From NCBI GenBank assembly GCA_029532415.1, contig JAQOTA010000050.1:4650001-4714000 (forward strand): DNA of 64,000 bases, written 5' to 3'. A model generated the notes under the pieces. It was not told the origin of the DNA. It worked only from the letters and a program-made list of their open reading frames with translations, and searched no databases. This document shows, one piece after another, positions 44,916 to 57,202 of the stretch. The translations under genes and the position numbers were made by a program. Positions within the stretch are counted from its first letter, which is position 1. Every line of letters begins with the position of its first letter. The DNA comes from Marasmius tenuissimus (taxonomy: Eukaryota; Basidiomycota; Agaricomycetes; Agaricales; Marasmiaceae).

Positions 44916-47900
44916 TCAATGCAATCCAATCATCGGCGCAGTCGCGTTTGCCATGAACCCACCAGCATGCACCGATCCCTTCCCGATCGTATTTACAATC
45001 GCCTTCCTCTTCTCTTCCCATGCTTTGAGAGCTTTCAGAAGCTGAATAATCTTCTCTCGCTTGCCCGACCGAACATCATTGATGCTGACACTTCCCATCT
45101 TCACATCGTTGTCAAGGAGGAAATCGAAAAGCCTGAATAGGCCTTCGAGCTTGTCATCGTCAGGACCGCTAGGGAACGCGGAGTCGGGCACTGGTGGCGA
45201 GGAAGGTCGTCCTTTGATGGCTTCCGCAAGTCGGAGGAGGGTGAGTCCATCGCAAATTGGCCCAGTCGTGTCGGTGATTTGGAGATACGAGGGTAGATAA
45301 TTGTTTGCCCAATCGACCAGACCGTCGTCGATAGGAACATTCTAACGGATTCGAGGGATCAGTCAGCTTTCCATACAGAACTTGAATGTCTTTGAACATA
45401 CCGCCGCGGTCGAAACGCTCGCCCTCCGCGCCTCTCGGGACGGCCTTGGTGGAGCGGGGGTTGTAGTGGCCCTCTCTTTTACAGTTCCGATTGATTCCGG
45501 AGGGACAGCGTCTTGGTAGAAGAAAGTATCTAATCGCTCACGATGATCTTTCGACTCTGGATTGGGTAGACCCATCAGAACGCGAGCGTCACGACTCGAA
45601 AGTTGGTTCGGGTTCTCTCGACGGACCGCCTTCTGCGTAGCTTCACGGGAGGTTGGCGAAGGGGGTCGCGGAGCAGGGTTCATGGCTTGTGCCACCATGA
45701 GAGGGATGGTCGGAATGTTACACGATGAGACGACAGGGCCTGTCATGTTCAGTGAGCGGTTGTATCTAACACCAACATAACACGAAAACGTACGGGTGTA
45801 ATCCCTTCCTATCGTGGCCTTCATGATTGCCTTCATCCACTCCCGTACTGAACCCTTCTCATCGGAGGAGAAAAAGTGAGTCTTGTCGTGGTCGTGGTCT
45901 ATCCGGAATCCATATTTTCCAGGATTGACATTCTCATCAACAGTGACTTTGTACCCATCGATGTTAATGTACCCTTTGATCTTGGTTTCCTACATCCAAG
46001 TAGTCAGCGTCATCGACCCATGAAAGAAGCAGTGCAGACCGAAGAAAACCTACCGAGGTACTGTCACTCCTTAAGTAGTATAGATGCGAACCCTTCAGTA
46101 CGAAGTATCTCAACTTCCAGCTGTTATACCGATCACCCTTCTTCCGCATCCAACCTGCATGGTCTGGCTCGCCAATCTGTTCCAGCACGCTCTGCCCGGG
46201 CTTCAGAGGGCTCTTATGCACGTCACCCTCTGCGCCTTTGTCTTTGCTGCCATCATGGGCTGCTAAGGCACCCATCTTGTCCTTGGCATTTCCGGGATAA
46301 GAGGAAGTCCTCTTGCGCAACAGTTGTGGACTGGAACCAGCGGAGGTCGGACGCTCCTCCTTCTCCTTTATTTCTCCGCTTCCCCGCTTGTCTTCCTTGC
46401 GCTTGTCGGACTTTTCTTGCTTGTCATGCTTCTCCTTCTCCTTGAGACCAGCGGAACTACCCGGTTTCCCTGCAGATGATCCAGGTCGTCCAGATGGCTT
46501 CAGCCGCGGCAAGTGGAAAGCCGAACCACTCTTTTCTTTGTCCTTCTCCGAGCCAGAAAGCGCTCCGACGTCGTCGCCACTAAAGAATCAGATGAGAAAA
46601 AGGAGCTACTATCGTTCTCTGGCAACTCACCTGTACCGGGGAGGGGGTTTGCGACTCTTGCCTAGCGAACCGCTGAAAGCAGAGCCAAAGATACTGAGCC
46701 TCTCGCCACCACCGGGCCTCCCGTTGTCCACGCTCTTCTTTTGCCTAGCATGCCGCGTGCTACTGCTGGTGGCTATGCTTGAGGCATCCTTGTCCTTCTC
46801 CTTGTCCTTGTCTTTCTCCTTGTCTTTGTCTCCCTTCAGGCTTTCGACCATACTTTCTCTGTCGCCAATGATGGGCGAACGAGAGCCAGAACCGAGGGAG
46901 CGACTAGAGTCAATAGAGCGACCAAAGAACCTCCGACGCGAGCTTGAAGTCGTGGGAGCAGCTTCGTTCTGAAAGGGAAAGGGGAACCATAAGTATCGAG
47001 GATAACGTTGAACTAGACAGTCGGAATGTAACATGTCCCCAACGCGTCCACAGAGCTAGGCAAGATACGCCAAAGGAAGGAAAACTCACCTCACTCAAAG
47101 CCTCCCTTTCTCGGTCTTCGTTCACATCAGTCGGTGAAAGTGTCAAGTGTGGCGGTCTGCTCTTTCCGTTAGCAGTACCATTGAAGCTCCCATTCCCATT
47201 CTGGAAGATTCCAAGGCCACTTAGATCACCTGCGTCAATGGAACCAGGGAAAGACCTCGCGCTTTGTTGGCTCTGACTCTGTGACCTCGAGTGACCAGCC
47301 GAATGTACCGAGTGCGGCGAGGTAGGTAAAGCTCCAGGCAGGAACGACGGGGACTGTTGTAAAGGAGACTGTCCAGCGGCAGGACTACCCAAATCGCTTC
47401 CCATGCCAATACTCCTCTTCAGTTCTGTAATTGCTGTCACAAGTCTGGCACGCTTGCCGAAAGCCATTATACCAATCTCGTTCTTGAGCACCTGAACGTC
47501 GAGATCGAGAAGGACGTCGCCCGTGATTTCCTGCTCGGTGAACTTTTCGGCGACAGTTTCGTCGAACCCGCGCTGCTTAAGCCATGCAAGGACGTTTTCG
47601 AGTGACCATGTCGTCGGATCGGCTGGGAGGGGAAGACCGGGTGTTTGCGAAGTGGAGAGTGCTGCAGATGTGGGAGCCGTAGAAACGGAAGCGGTGGTAG
47701 TAGCCGAATGACGAGGACTCGAGGGTGATGTGGTGGCATCAGAGGCGAATGCTGGGGAGGTTGGGGAGGAAATTGCCATCCCCGTTGAAACAAACCCAGG
47801 AGTCGTGGGAGTGGGAAGGGGCCGTGGTGATGCTTCCCGTGGCTCGAATGAAGGGACAGGTGTGGAAGATGGAGCATCCTGAGAATCGTCACCCCCAAGC

Positions 47901-49133
47901 CCTGGAGGCGGGAGACCAGCCGCACTGAGGATGTGTGAAGCGGTTGTGGGCGACGGCGTCGCAACAGAGTCTCTGGTTGCAGAGCGCTTGACGTTCTCCA
48001 AGATATCTGGGGTCGCTGGTTCTCTGACGGGAGTGTGGGAGGTTGGCGGAGTCGTGCTGGTGCTCTGAGGTGGGGACAGCCCCACGGGTGTGAATGTCGT
48101 CTTGGCGGCTGTTGCTGTCGCTGGCTCTGCGTCCTCTTGTTCTGTAGCATCGGACTGTGTTTCCTGAACGGTTGCTGCCTTCTCTGCTGCCTCTTCTTCC
48201 TCTTCATCAACCTCCGGTATACGAGAATGACGTCGGAAGAATGACGAAGAATGCGTATACTCCTCCTCATCAGCTTCGCCTTCGCTCTCATCACTCATCT
48301 CGACTTCAATGGGGGGTGCAGAGAGCCTATTTGGACTCGAACCGCCCATCATCATCTCTAACTTCTCTGCCTCCTCTACAGCGCGCCTCGCCTTCTCAGC
48401 CAACCTAGTTCTAGCTCCTTTGTGCCATCCTTCGCCGTCCTCGGTGTTCTGATCCACATCACTCATATCAAAATCAGTGTCGGTCTCCCGGTCCGTGTCA
48501 CCATCACCTCTTGAGCTGGCGAAGCTGAACGAGCGTCCCCCATCTCGGTCATCGATAGACGGTGCGTTCGAAGTTCTCCCAAGTTGTTCGATAGCTTGTT
48601 GGACGTCAGTCATGGTAGCTTGCATCTCCTGAGAATGATTGTTGGTGTTGTCTTTCCCATTGATATAGATGGAAGGTGGTTCTGTTCCCGTACTGGATTG
48701 CTCATTCACAGGCTTGGATGTATCACTTGCTGATGAGTTATTCCCATTTGTCGTTCCGTTAGAAACGGTCGTTGATGTTGCTCCGGGAAGCTGAGCTTCA
48801 AGGATATGAGGCGGTATGGGAGGAACTGGTGGGACTGCGGTCGTGTAACTGGCTGGAAACAAGCCGAATTCTCCGGCTAGATTTTTTCCCTTGAGAAGTG
48901 ACGAGTTGCGTATTAGTATTTTAGGGGACAATGCAATCCAGAGAAAATGAGAAAAAGTTGAAAGCGAATGGGGGGTCGAAAACAACAGAGCTCGTAGAAC
49001 ATACCTGCCACCATCCGTCACCATAGAGGTCGTCCTTCTCGATGACCTCAATACGATCGCCCGCCTTGAACGACACCTCATCGTCCTTCTCCGGCTGGAA
49101 GTCGTGTAAGGCATACACGTACTCAATCGTCAT
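44916..49133 (-). CDS. Boi1/Boi2/Pob1-like cell polarity protein: SH3-SAM-PH plus C-terminal CH domain
   Basis: The ATG at 49133 opens an SH3 domain (YVYALHDFQPEKDDEVSF, then GEFGLFPASYT after an intron). A long acidic/Ser-rich linker leads to a SAM domain at about 47.62-47.42 kb (WSLENVLAWLKQRGFDE, LDLDVQVLKNEIGI). A second linker holds a Lys/Asp/Glu repeat (KDKEKDKDKEKDKD). The PH domain lies at about 46.18-45.80 kb (HAGWMRKKGDRYNSWKLRYF, LKGSHLYYL). Boi/Pob1 proteins bind Bem1, Cdc42 and lipids and drive polarised growth and exocytosis. The last exons encode DGLVDWANNYLPSYLQI, ICDGLTLLRLAEAI, LFRLFDFLLDND and KREKIIQLLKALKAW, which reads as a calponin-homology domain; this is unexpected at the end of a Boi protein. 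The stop is at 44916. Confidence 0.88.
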
Positions 49134-49807
49134 TGCGAACCTGATCGTCGGGTGTCTCCAGGTGAGGAATAGTGATTGAAGAGGTAGAGACGAAAGATGT
49201 TAGGATGAGCTATACCACCCTCTTCGTCGTCTTTGAAGGGCTCGTGCTGCGAGCGAAGGGGTGGAATTAGCAAGCTGCGGGAAATGGGGAGGAAGGGGGA
49301 CAGGTTGGTGCTCTGAGAGCAGGTGGAAGATTATGTCAGCATATTTTCGACCGACATGTCAGCCCATTTCGCGATTGAGAAGCCGTTCCTGGACCACTGG
49401 GCCAAGTTCTCACTCTATCAAGTCCACCAATTGTCATCTCTTCCCGAGCTCTGGTAAACCGTTACTCTGCACAATATAATTACGATAAAGTGAGCTAAAT
49501 TCAGGTCCGAGCACCCTGAACAGTCTCAACTCGAAATACTTGTTCAAATCGGAGTTGGACTTGTGGAATCGCTTAGAATGACCCCATACAATCAACACAC
49601 ATGGCGGGCAGCACTGAACGCATTGTCGGCCACCAGGAACCTGCGTGTGCGCTTTGATGTGTCCCTTGAGAATTGCGCTCGTGACTAATTGGTACCAAAA
49701 ATATGTCCGAGCAGTTTTCCGACATGGAGTCGGAGTTGGGAGTAAATGCTAAAAGGAAACTAGCGACTGTCCGACAGCGTCCTCGGGCTCCTGTCCTTGA
49801 CATCCTC
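49134..49807. other. Intergenic region between the amidase and Boi-like genes
   Basis: About 670 bp. It holds the 5' leader and promoter of the Boi-like gene and the 3' end of the amidase gene. Small frames on both strands have no recognisable content. Confidence 0.45.
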
Positions 49808-51894
49808 CTACTCATCCCAATATAACGAGCGGCCCGTCTTGACACTCCTCAGAACCCCCTTCTCAGCTAGGATCCTTATGAGATCCATAATCACTGCATC
49901 ACATCCTCCACGGGTAACAAGTTGGATCGTTACGGGGATAGGTTCCCATCGCCTGCTCACCGCACTGAAGTACTCGACCTCACCAAGAGGCACGGTGACA
50001 TCAACGAGGCCACCCATCGAAGCCAAGTAATGAAGGTTCTCCGGCAGCGTGGCGTTCTTCTTCGCCTTCACAAGGGTCACCTCCGTAGCGCCCTCGAGGG
50101 AATTGAAATCTTCCACCCGATATGAAGGCCTTCCACCAGTACCCGTGTCGTAAACAAGAATGGAGTCTGAACAGGAGTCGGCGTCGTACTTGAATAATGT
50201 TTTCTCCAAGGTGGATGCAAATCGTCGCTTATAAGCGACTGCCTCAAGGTAAGCCTCCTTCGAATGCTGCTCTCCTCTGACAAACATGATGTTGGGCATG
50301 GGATCAAGCCGAGGAACGTATCCGTACCGTTGTTGATACCATTCTGTCAGCGGCTTGCCAACCTGGTTCCATGAATAGTATTCGGTCAGTCTGTTAGAAA
50401 AAGACTGAAAGTGGGTAAATTGTTGATCAGGGAAGAGGGGGGAGAGTTCATGTGTCAGGTTAATGGGATGCTTGGTTATGTTAAGCTCAGTCAAAGCTCC
50501 GAGGAAGGTATCGTAAAGGTTCTGCGCCTCAGGGGATTGAGCAGGAAAGTGGTCGGTTGGATATAGTAATCGAGATGGAAGGCGAGAGAATTGCTCGCCT
50601 CTCGATACTAGAGAGCCTCGATAGCTGAAGAATGAAAATTAGCATACTATAGTAAAACGCGGTGAGCGACTTACAACTCTTTTACCACTGAATAGAAACT
50701 CCACGGATCTCTCAGAAAGAGTCCCGCCGTATCCATCTCTACCGACAGGGGAACAACACCCTCAAGACTCGTACTCCCAAGCGTAGGCCTAATCCCATAC
50801 ACCCCAATCATCGATGCCGGCTTCCTAACGCTCCCTCTCGTATCGCTTCCGACAGCCAAATCCAACCACTCGTACCCAGCAATCGCACTGGCACTCCCCG
50901 AGCTAGACGCAACAACAGTGAGCATCCCATCGCCACGGGGATTCCAAGAATATCCGAAGTCCTGGAACTCCCAGGGGCTCGCGCCGTGGGCAAATTGGGA
51001 GGTACGTGTTTTCCCAATGGGGAGGATACCCATCGAAAGCAAGTTTTCGAGAGAGTGGGCTGTGATCGGGCTAGATGGACCTGTCATGTCGAGAAATGCT
51101 TTGGATCCAGCACTGGTCGGTAAACCACGCATGTCAAAGATGTCCTTGACTGCCATTCGTTTCCCAGCAAGTGAGGCCGACGAAGAATGTAATGGTCTCC
51201 CCTCAAGGGAGAATGAAACATGATGAAGCCTCGACGGTACCGGGATGTACTGGTGATAATACACCTCGTTTCCATCATCTGTGCGGAACTGAGTTGGAAG
51301 AGTGAAGTTGGTGGGAATCCATGCGGGCCCGTCATTGCGGGGTCGAGGTATACATCCGCACATGAAGCTTTCATATAAGTCCGGAAATAGACGATAGATG
51401 TTGTGGAATGAACGATTGGACTTTGAATACACGTATGGTCCAGCTGGGAGGGCCTTTGATGAGTGTACCACCTCAAAGTCACGTAATCGAGGGTCTATGT
51501 CGAAGGAATCGGGAATGAACAGATGCGCTACTCCCCGTTCTCGTAGCCACTGAGGTAACGAGTCGTCGAAGAAAGTTGTGCTCAAGGCTAGCCCTTGTAG
51601 AAATCCTGTTTCCCAGACATCGTCAATCTCTTCAAATTCTGTCAACATTTCAGACAAAAACGTGGCTGAGAGTGGTTGCCCTTGTGCTGGTGAAGGCACG
51701 GAAGTGACCAGGAGGTAGTCAACCGTGCCGTGTTTCTGACGAATGGTCCCATCCAACTCTCTCGGGTCTTGGATGAAATATGGCTTCCCATCGACTTCTA
51801 CTATATCTCCCAGCATGCTAGATTCCAAGGTTCGGAGGGATTCAATGCAACTGCATCGAGAAAAGACGAGTGAAAAGGCAATGAACCACCACAT
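49808..51894 (-). CDS. Secreted amidase-signature family enzyme
   Basis: Two exons (50675-51894 and 49808-50624) sum to 679 codons, giving 678 residues. The ATG at 51894 starts MWWFIAFSLVFSRCSC, a signal peptide or membrane anchor. The amidase signature core runs over residues ~240-390: GKRMAVKDIFDMRG with the catalytic Lys, VASSSGSASAIAGY with the cis-Ser, and VGSDTRGSVRKPAS with the nucleophile Ser. The usual DTGGS is DTRGS here. The N-terminal ~220 residues are an additional domain not seen in standard bacterial amidases. The C-terminal half is long and holds VPLGEVEYFSAVSRRW. The substrate (amide or ester) is unknown, and the enzyme should act in the secretory route or outside the cell. 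Confidence 0.88.
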
Positions 51895-52550
51895 CCCCGA
51901 TACCAGCAATCTCCGCAGTTGTGCTTATATGGCGCCGTGCTCGCTCGAAAAACGTTGAGCCAAAACGAGCAGTTCAGGATAGTTTCGAGGCTTTGCGAGG
52001 TCCTCTTCGGCTAATGAGAGCTTTGCTGGGAGCACGCTGCAAAGGTGAGAACATTATGGCCGGGTTCAAGACACCTTCTGATATTCGGCGACGCGTGCCC
52101 GGACCGATACCCGAGCGCGATACCATTGCTGGCTTCCTATCGGAGGTTTCCACCTGTGATTTATCGGGGCTTGTGGGATATGTGGACCTTGAGGATAACA
52201 ACGTTTCGAAGGCTAGAAAAGTACTGGTGATGAGTTAGGGTAGCAGTGAAGGAACATTCTGTGCGCTGAAAGTCCAATGCAGTAACTGGTACATACCGTA
52301 CAATTGAAATGTCGTGACCGCGTGTTGAACTTTTTTATACGTTGCACTTTACCTCCAACCAATCTGGTTCTGGCTGGCCCGCGCCTCGAGGCGTTCCTTC
52401 AGTTTGTCTTCGCAGAAGCATATCATTTAGAATCGACTGTTTATTTCCTTCTCCCTTCGACCACCAAGATCGAGTTGAACGATAGGTTCAACTCGCACGA
52501 TACGCGACGACAGCTAAAACAAAAGGATCTGACTGGTTTCCCTGACAAGT
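51895..52550. other. Divergent promoter region between the amidase and NADAR genes
   Basis: About 650 bp between two genes transcribed away from each other. Short frames on both strands (for example 51921-52238 plus) have no domain. A weak TATA-like TTTTATACG lies near 52331-52339, over 200 bp before the NADAR ATG. Confidence 0.45.
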
Positions 52551-54951
52551 ATGGGTCAAAATCCATCTAAAGGCAGCAAACACCAAGGTTATTCATTGCC
52601 CAATTCGGGCTTCTATCCACCACCACCTGTTCTGCCTTACCAATCTCAACACTATGCGTATCCACAACCAACGCTGGGTCACCATGTAATCACACCGTAC
52701 CCAATGATGATGGTTGACGGTAATCAAACCAAACGGCGAAAAACGCGACGGAAGAGCGGTGGAACAAGGAGGAGGCCAACGAGAAAGCCTGTGCCTTTGA
52801 ACCCAGGGCGACCGTCCAGTAGAGCCGGGGGAACGACGATGTTGAGGGTCACGAATAGCACAGCTGGGGACCAGGAAGATGAAACGCCAGATGCAGGTAC
52901 GTTTTCGCCACTTGAGACCCCTGAGCGGAGGGCACGTTCCAGGGTTTCGTGTTTTTCATACTCCCTTTGTTTTCGTTCCATCACATTCACTATTCTGTTT
53001 TGGTCTCATTTTCTTCACTTTGTCATTTTTAGGGCCAAGTGTGCAACCAATGGGTCATCTTACACCAGGACCAGGACGCTACAACCCTCCTGATCCGGAC
53101 GCGGATCCTCCAGTGGTACCATCAGGACCGTACCCTCCGTTCGACGAAGCTCAACCTATTCAACCTCGTCCACCAGGCTCACGTACGCCATACCCGCATG
53201 CAGCACCCTCATCGATTCCCTTCACCCCGCATACGCAAAACCTGAGAAACTTCCCCGTAGATTCAGATGAAGACGACGACGACGACGAGCCGCCACCCGT
53301 GATCCCCACGCATTTACGGGCACGTTCTCATGGTCGAAGTCAAGCAGGTAGCGTTAGTGGTCACGGACACGGGGGTGATATTCGACGAACCGCCACACCT
53401 GGAATTGCCCTGGCCAGGAGAGCTACAACCGGAACTGTCCCCGACGAATTATTTCAAAGGCATCCTCTACCTCGTCCGCCGGACAATCTGACACAGTCCA
53501 CCCCGTGGCGGAAATTAAGACAATTGGACATGAGCAGCATAGGACATGAAGCTGGTGCCAGCAGTCACGGGCATGGATCAGCGAGTACCAGCCATGGCCA
53601 TAACACTGCGATCAGCCATGCTAATGTACCCGCAAGCAGCCATGGGCATAGTAGAGTACGTAGCATCGACACTCATCAACCCGCACGTGTTGCTGTTCAG
53701 CCTCCTGCTCAACCGCCTCAGACTTCGGACCACCACCGATCCAAGACCGTCGGAAGCTTCTTCCGTCGAGGGGGTATTGGCGCGGGAGTCAGTAACGTGG
53801 GGGGTGGTATCTGGAGGAGGGTAAGCCAGCGAAAGAGGCATCCGGATCAACCACGTGTGGATCTAGATGAAGAATTCGTTCAAGTCGAACCTCCGACACC
53901 TGTACCACCGCCCGCACCCGCACCCGCACCCGCACCACCGGAGGGGACCATCACCCCATTCACCCTTACGGAGGCGGACCTGCGGCCTGCGACATCACGG
54001 CCAGTTACACCTGCTCCTCCTCCACCAGTACTCGATCCTGTTGGTGTTGATCCTTATTCGGGTTTTGGCGTTCCACCGCCTGGAGACTTGGATCCACCGC
54101 CGGTGATACCTCCTGCCAGTATGACTCCTGGAAGCATTCGGGCTACGGCTCCCGGCCCAATTGCCCTTGGACTGAGCCAATCAAGTCGGCCAGTCACCCC
54201 TATCGGCATTTCAGGAACTGCAACGCCAGGAATAGCAACTCCAGCTTTAGGGTTGACTCAGCCCCCGCCCGAGCATTACCGCCCTCCGACCGCTGCCTCG
54301 TCTACATACGCTCCGGCCCACTCTGCCTACGATACCGTCACCCGTCCAACATCATATGCCCCCCAGCCCCCTCAACCACCTCCCCCTCCTTCATCTCAAC
54401 CTCAATATTCTACGGCCGCGCCCCCAGTTGTATTCACACAGTCTCAACCACCGCTCAATGCCTTCCTCAACCATTCCCAATTTCGGGTCATCCACACGAA
54501 CCCTATAGCGCCTGGTCACCCTCCCACCGCACTCACCTATTCTACCGCCGCACATCTTTTCGAAGCTCTGAAGTTTCTCCCCCGTCACCCCGAACACGCC
54601 TACGCTATCTCGCAGACTCCCAACATTGCTGATGTGTACCGGATGAGTTCACAATGGGGGGCAGATATTCGGCCAGATTGGGGTAGCGTGTTTTTAGGTC
54701 AGATGGAGGAGGTGTTGATGGCCAAGTTCCGGCAGCACCATCAACTCCGACTACTCCTGTTCAGCACTGGCGTTACCGGGTCCGTTGGACCAGACGATCG
54801 GAAAGGGAGGGAATTGGTTTACGAAGACGATCGAGATAAGTTTTGGGGTAGAGGCTTGGATGGTGTCGGGAGGAATGAACTTGGGAAGGCGTTGATGAGG
54901 GTGAGGGAGAGGTTGATAACGGAGGGTTATGTCGCGAATCTCACTGGGTGA
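52551..54951 (+). CDS. Proline-rich protein with C-terminal NADAR domain, likely N-myristoylated
   Basis: Two exons (52551-52896 and 53033-54951) sum to 755 codons, giving 754 residues. The start MGQNPSKGSK fits the N-myristoylation pattern (Gly2, Ser6). A basic cluster (KRRKTRRKSGGTRRRPTRK) is near residue 65. The middle 450 residues are disordered: Pro-rich, with SHGHG-type repeats and a PAPAPAPAP run from a hexanucleotide repeat. The last ~155 residues form a NADAR domain: LTYSTAAHLFEALKFL, DIRPDWGSVFLGQMEEVLMA, KFRQHHQLRLLLFSTG, DKFWGRGLDGVGRNELGKAL. NADAR domains cleave N-glycosidic bonds of riboflavin intermediates or remove ADP-ribose from guanine in nucleic acids. Which activity applies here is unknown. 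Confidence 0.88.
53909..53937 (+). repeat. CCCGCA hexanucleotide microsatellite inside the NADAR gene
   Basis: Four to five copies of CCCGCA encode Pro-Ala repeats in the disordered linker. The repeat is in frame, so copy changes alter only linker length. Confidence 0.8.
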
Positions 54952-55398
54952 GATTGTGTTTTTGTTTTCTCTATTACGCTGCGATACCTACCTACACATC
55001 TACATTTACTTACGAATTTCTTATGCTTTGATTGCGTGCTTTCAGTGATGATCATACACTTGTTACATACTCTAGGATATAGCTCCCTTCGTTGCTCGCT
55101 TCTATAGACCCTACCTACTGATTTGTGCTACCTCTGCAACACATTACCTATCCATTGAGCTTGCATCCTACCCTTGTGAGAAGTGAAGCGATTCAGTGGC
55201 AAGTGACAGGATCTTCGTTTACTGTTACTTTGTGTATAACGATCTTGTGAATATGACCTAGCTAAAGATACTAACTAGATAATTTACATTCCAATTATGA
55301 AGGTACCATAGGCAGGTTTGCAATTATACGCTTTCCCGCCCAGCGAGATTTGGGACTAGAACAAGTTGAAATTTGAACTTCTTTCGCGAAATCAGAAA
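54952..55398. other. Convergent 3' spacer
   Basis: About 450 bp between two genes that converge. AT-rich, with no ORF or repeat seen; presumably the 3' UTRs of both. Confidence 0.5.
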
Positions 55399-57202
55399 TC
55401 AAGCCTTCCTCTCCGAGTCATGCCAACTGTTTCCATCATACTCGGCGCCAACGGTCTTCGAGTCGATTTCAGTCTCGCTTCCAGCTTCCAAATCGCCGGG
55501 AATGGTTCGACTTGTCATAACGTCCTGCAGCTCGTGGGACTCGACGTGCACGAACACCTCCGGTCGTTGGAGTGCCACACGTACGACATTATTCTGAAAG
55601 GTGGTGGGGATGTTTCGAATCAGCGGGCATTCAAAGGAAAGGGGACCACTCACGCTCTTCTTGTTGCTAGAAGTCCCCCCGATCGTCTGCGTGGCCAATC
55701 CACCGCTTGTGGGCCCGGTCTTTTGTGAGTTGGAGTTGGTCATGGAGTCGAATGCCCATCCTTGCCGTGAGTTGAGACTGCTCATCAGTGTGTTGGTATA
55801 CAGCTTGGCCAAAGCAAAGTTGAAGATCAGATGGAGACCACTAGGCTATATTGCGAGAGTATTTTGAGCGACGGGTCGATAATCGACAGCTGGGTGGCGA
55901 TATATGGAGTCTAAAGATCACTCACGTCAACAAGGAAAAGTATGAGGTCGATGATTGCACAAAGGGATGTTACTGCTCCAGTCTGAACGGTCACTGCGGT
56001 GATTCGATAAGACTTAAACCAGATCGAAAGATAGAAGAGTCAGAGCAGCTCACAACGGATGATGCGGTCGACGAGCAAGTCAGACGCTTCGAACCCAGTC
56101 TTGTGTTTGCTCTAGGTGGACCATCAATTGCATTCCCGCTATGTTTTCCAAGGAAATCCTCACCCTGGAGCAATACTCAGAGTCAGTTCACTGCTTTTTG
56201 AATGTGGCGATGAGCCTGAGAAGTGAAAAATACTCACAGGTACGCCACCAATATCGCAGTGATTGCCACGTCCGCAAGAGATTGCCCGATTAGCCACACA
56301 AGAACAGCAGACTAAGCAAAAATTTGAGAGGTTTGGCATCGGCCGTCATCACATCGAGGAACGAAGAACAGACCTTGAAAACCTGGAACTCGGCAAATGC
56401 CGGATGAGCCAAGACACCAGCCGTCGACGCCACCGAGCCGCCTAACCCAGCTAGACCGAGGGCGGCGACGATGAGTCCCATCCAAACGTTCCGCGTCAAA
56501 ACCTTGACACGCCAGGCAAAAAAAATTTGAACTTGTGTCGCAATGATACCCTGTGCAGCAATATAATAGTCAGGCAACCGCTACCGAACAGGGCACATAA
56601 TTCAACAGGAAAAACTCACGGTAAGGACGGGATCCGTCGCAAAGACTACAAAGAAAGGTGGTTACCAATCGGAAGAAAAACACAAAGACGAACAGCTTAC
56701 CCCAGTTGGCGTGTGTTAAGTATTCAGCATCGCCTGTGTTGGAGATCATACTAAGCACGTAGTTGAAGGATGAAATAACCCATCGGACACGTACCGAAGT
56801 TTTTGATTAAAGATGTGTAGAGGTATATCGTGATAAAGACCGTGTTGAGGATGTTGAGGAGGTATAGAACGCTAACCTATTGCCGTATGTCAGTCGATGT
56901 CACATCGGGTGGTAGACGGAAGGCAAGATGTACGTAGCATTTAATCCACAGTTTATCCCTAGATAGTGGAAGGAATGACAAGATCTTGAGCACAGACTAT
57001 GAAAAAACAATGCAGGGCCTACCTTTTGTAGGTGGTAGCATAGATGTAGCACTGTGTAGTGACAACGCCTAGCAAGAACACGTTGAAGATGAATCCGACG
57101 ACCATCGGTCCTTGTCTGAATGATGCAAGAAATCAGTCAACGTTTCTTACTCGAACCTGGAAAATGCACGCACGTAGTCTCGGCGGCACCGCTCTGCGCC
57201 AT
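55399..57202 (-). CDS. DUF6534-type multi-pass membrane protein (intact copy)
   Basis: The start is a 29-nt first exon (57174-57202, MAQSGAAETT), joined to 57023-57115 (QGPMVVGFIFNVFLLGVVTTQ). Further exons follow at 56934-56959, 56795-56876, 56701-56733, 56620-56645 and on from 56550. Spliced sequence reads YIYATTYKRDKLWIKCYVSV, LYLLNILNTVFITIYLY, NFGDAEYLTHANWVFATDPV, IIATQVQIFFAWRVKVLTRN and LIVAALGLAGLGGSVAST. This is the seven-helix pattern of the basidiomycete DUF6534 family, whose function is unknown. The last exon encodes a hydrophilic cytosolic tail (LNSRQGWAFDSMTN) and ends DSERKA. All splice sites are consensus. A damaged paralogue lies just upstream. Confidence 0.85.

Noticed and set aside
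46313..46972. 219-codon plus-strand ORF opposite the Boi-like gene
   Set aside because: It is a shadow of low-complexity Lys/Asp/Glu and Ser codons on the coding strand.
55366..55867. Plus-strand ORFs antisense to the last exon of the DUF6534 gene
   Set aside because: They mirror a real minus-strand exon with supported splice sites and show no domain.
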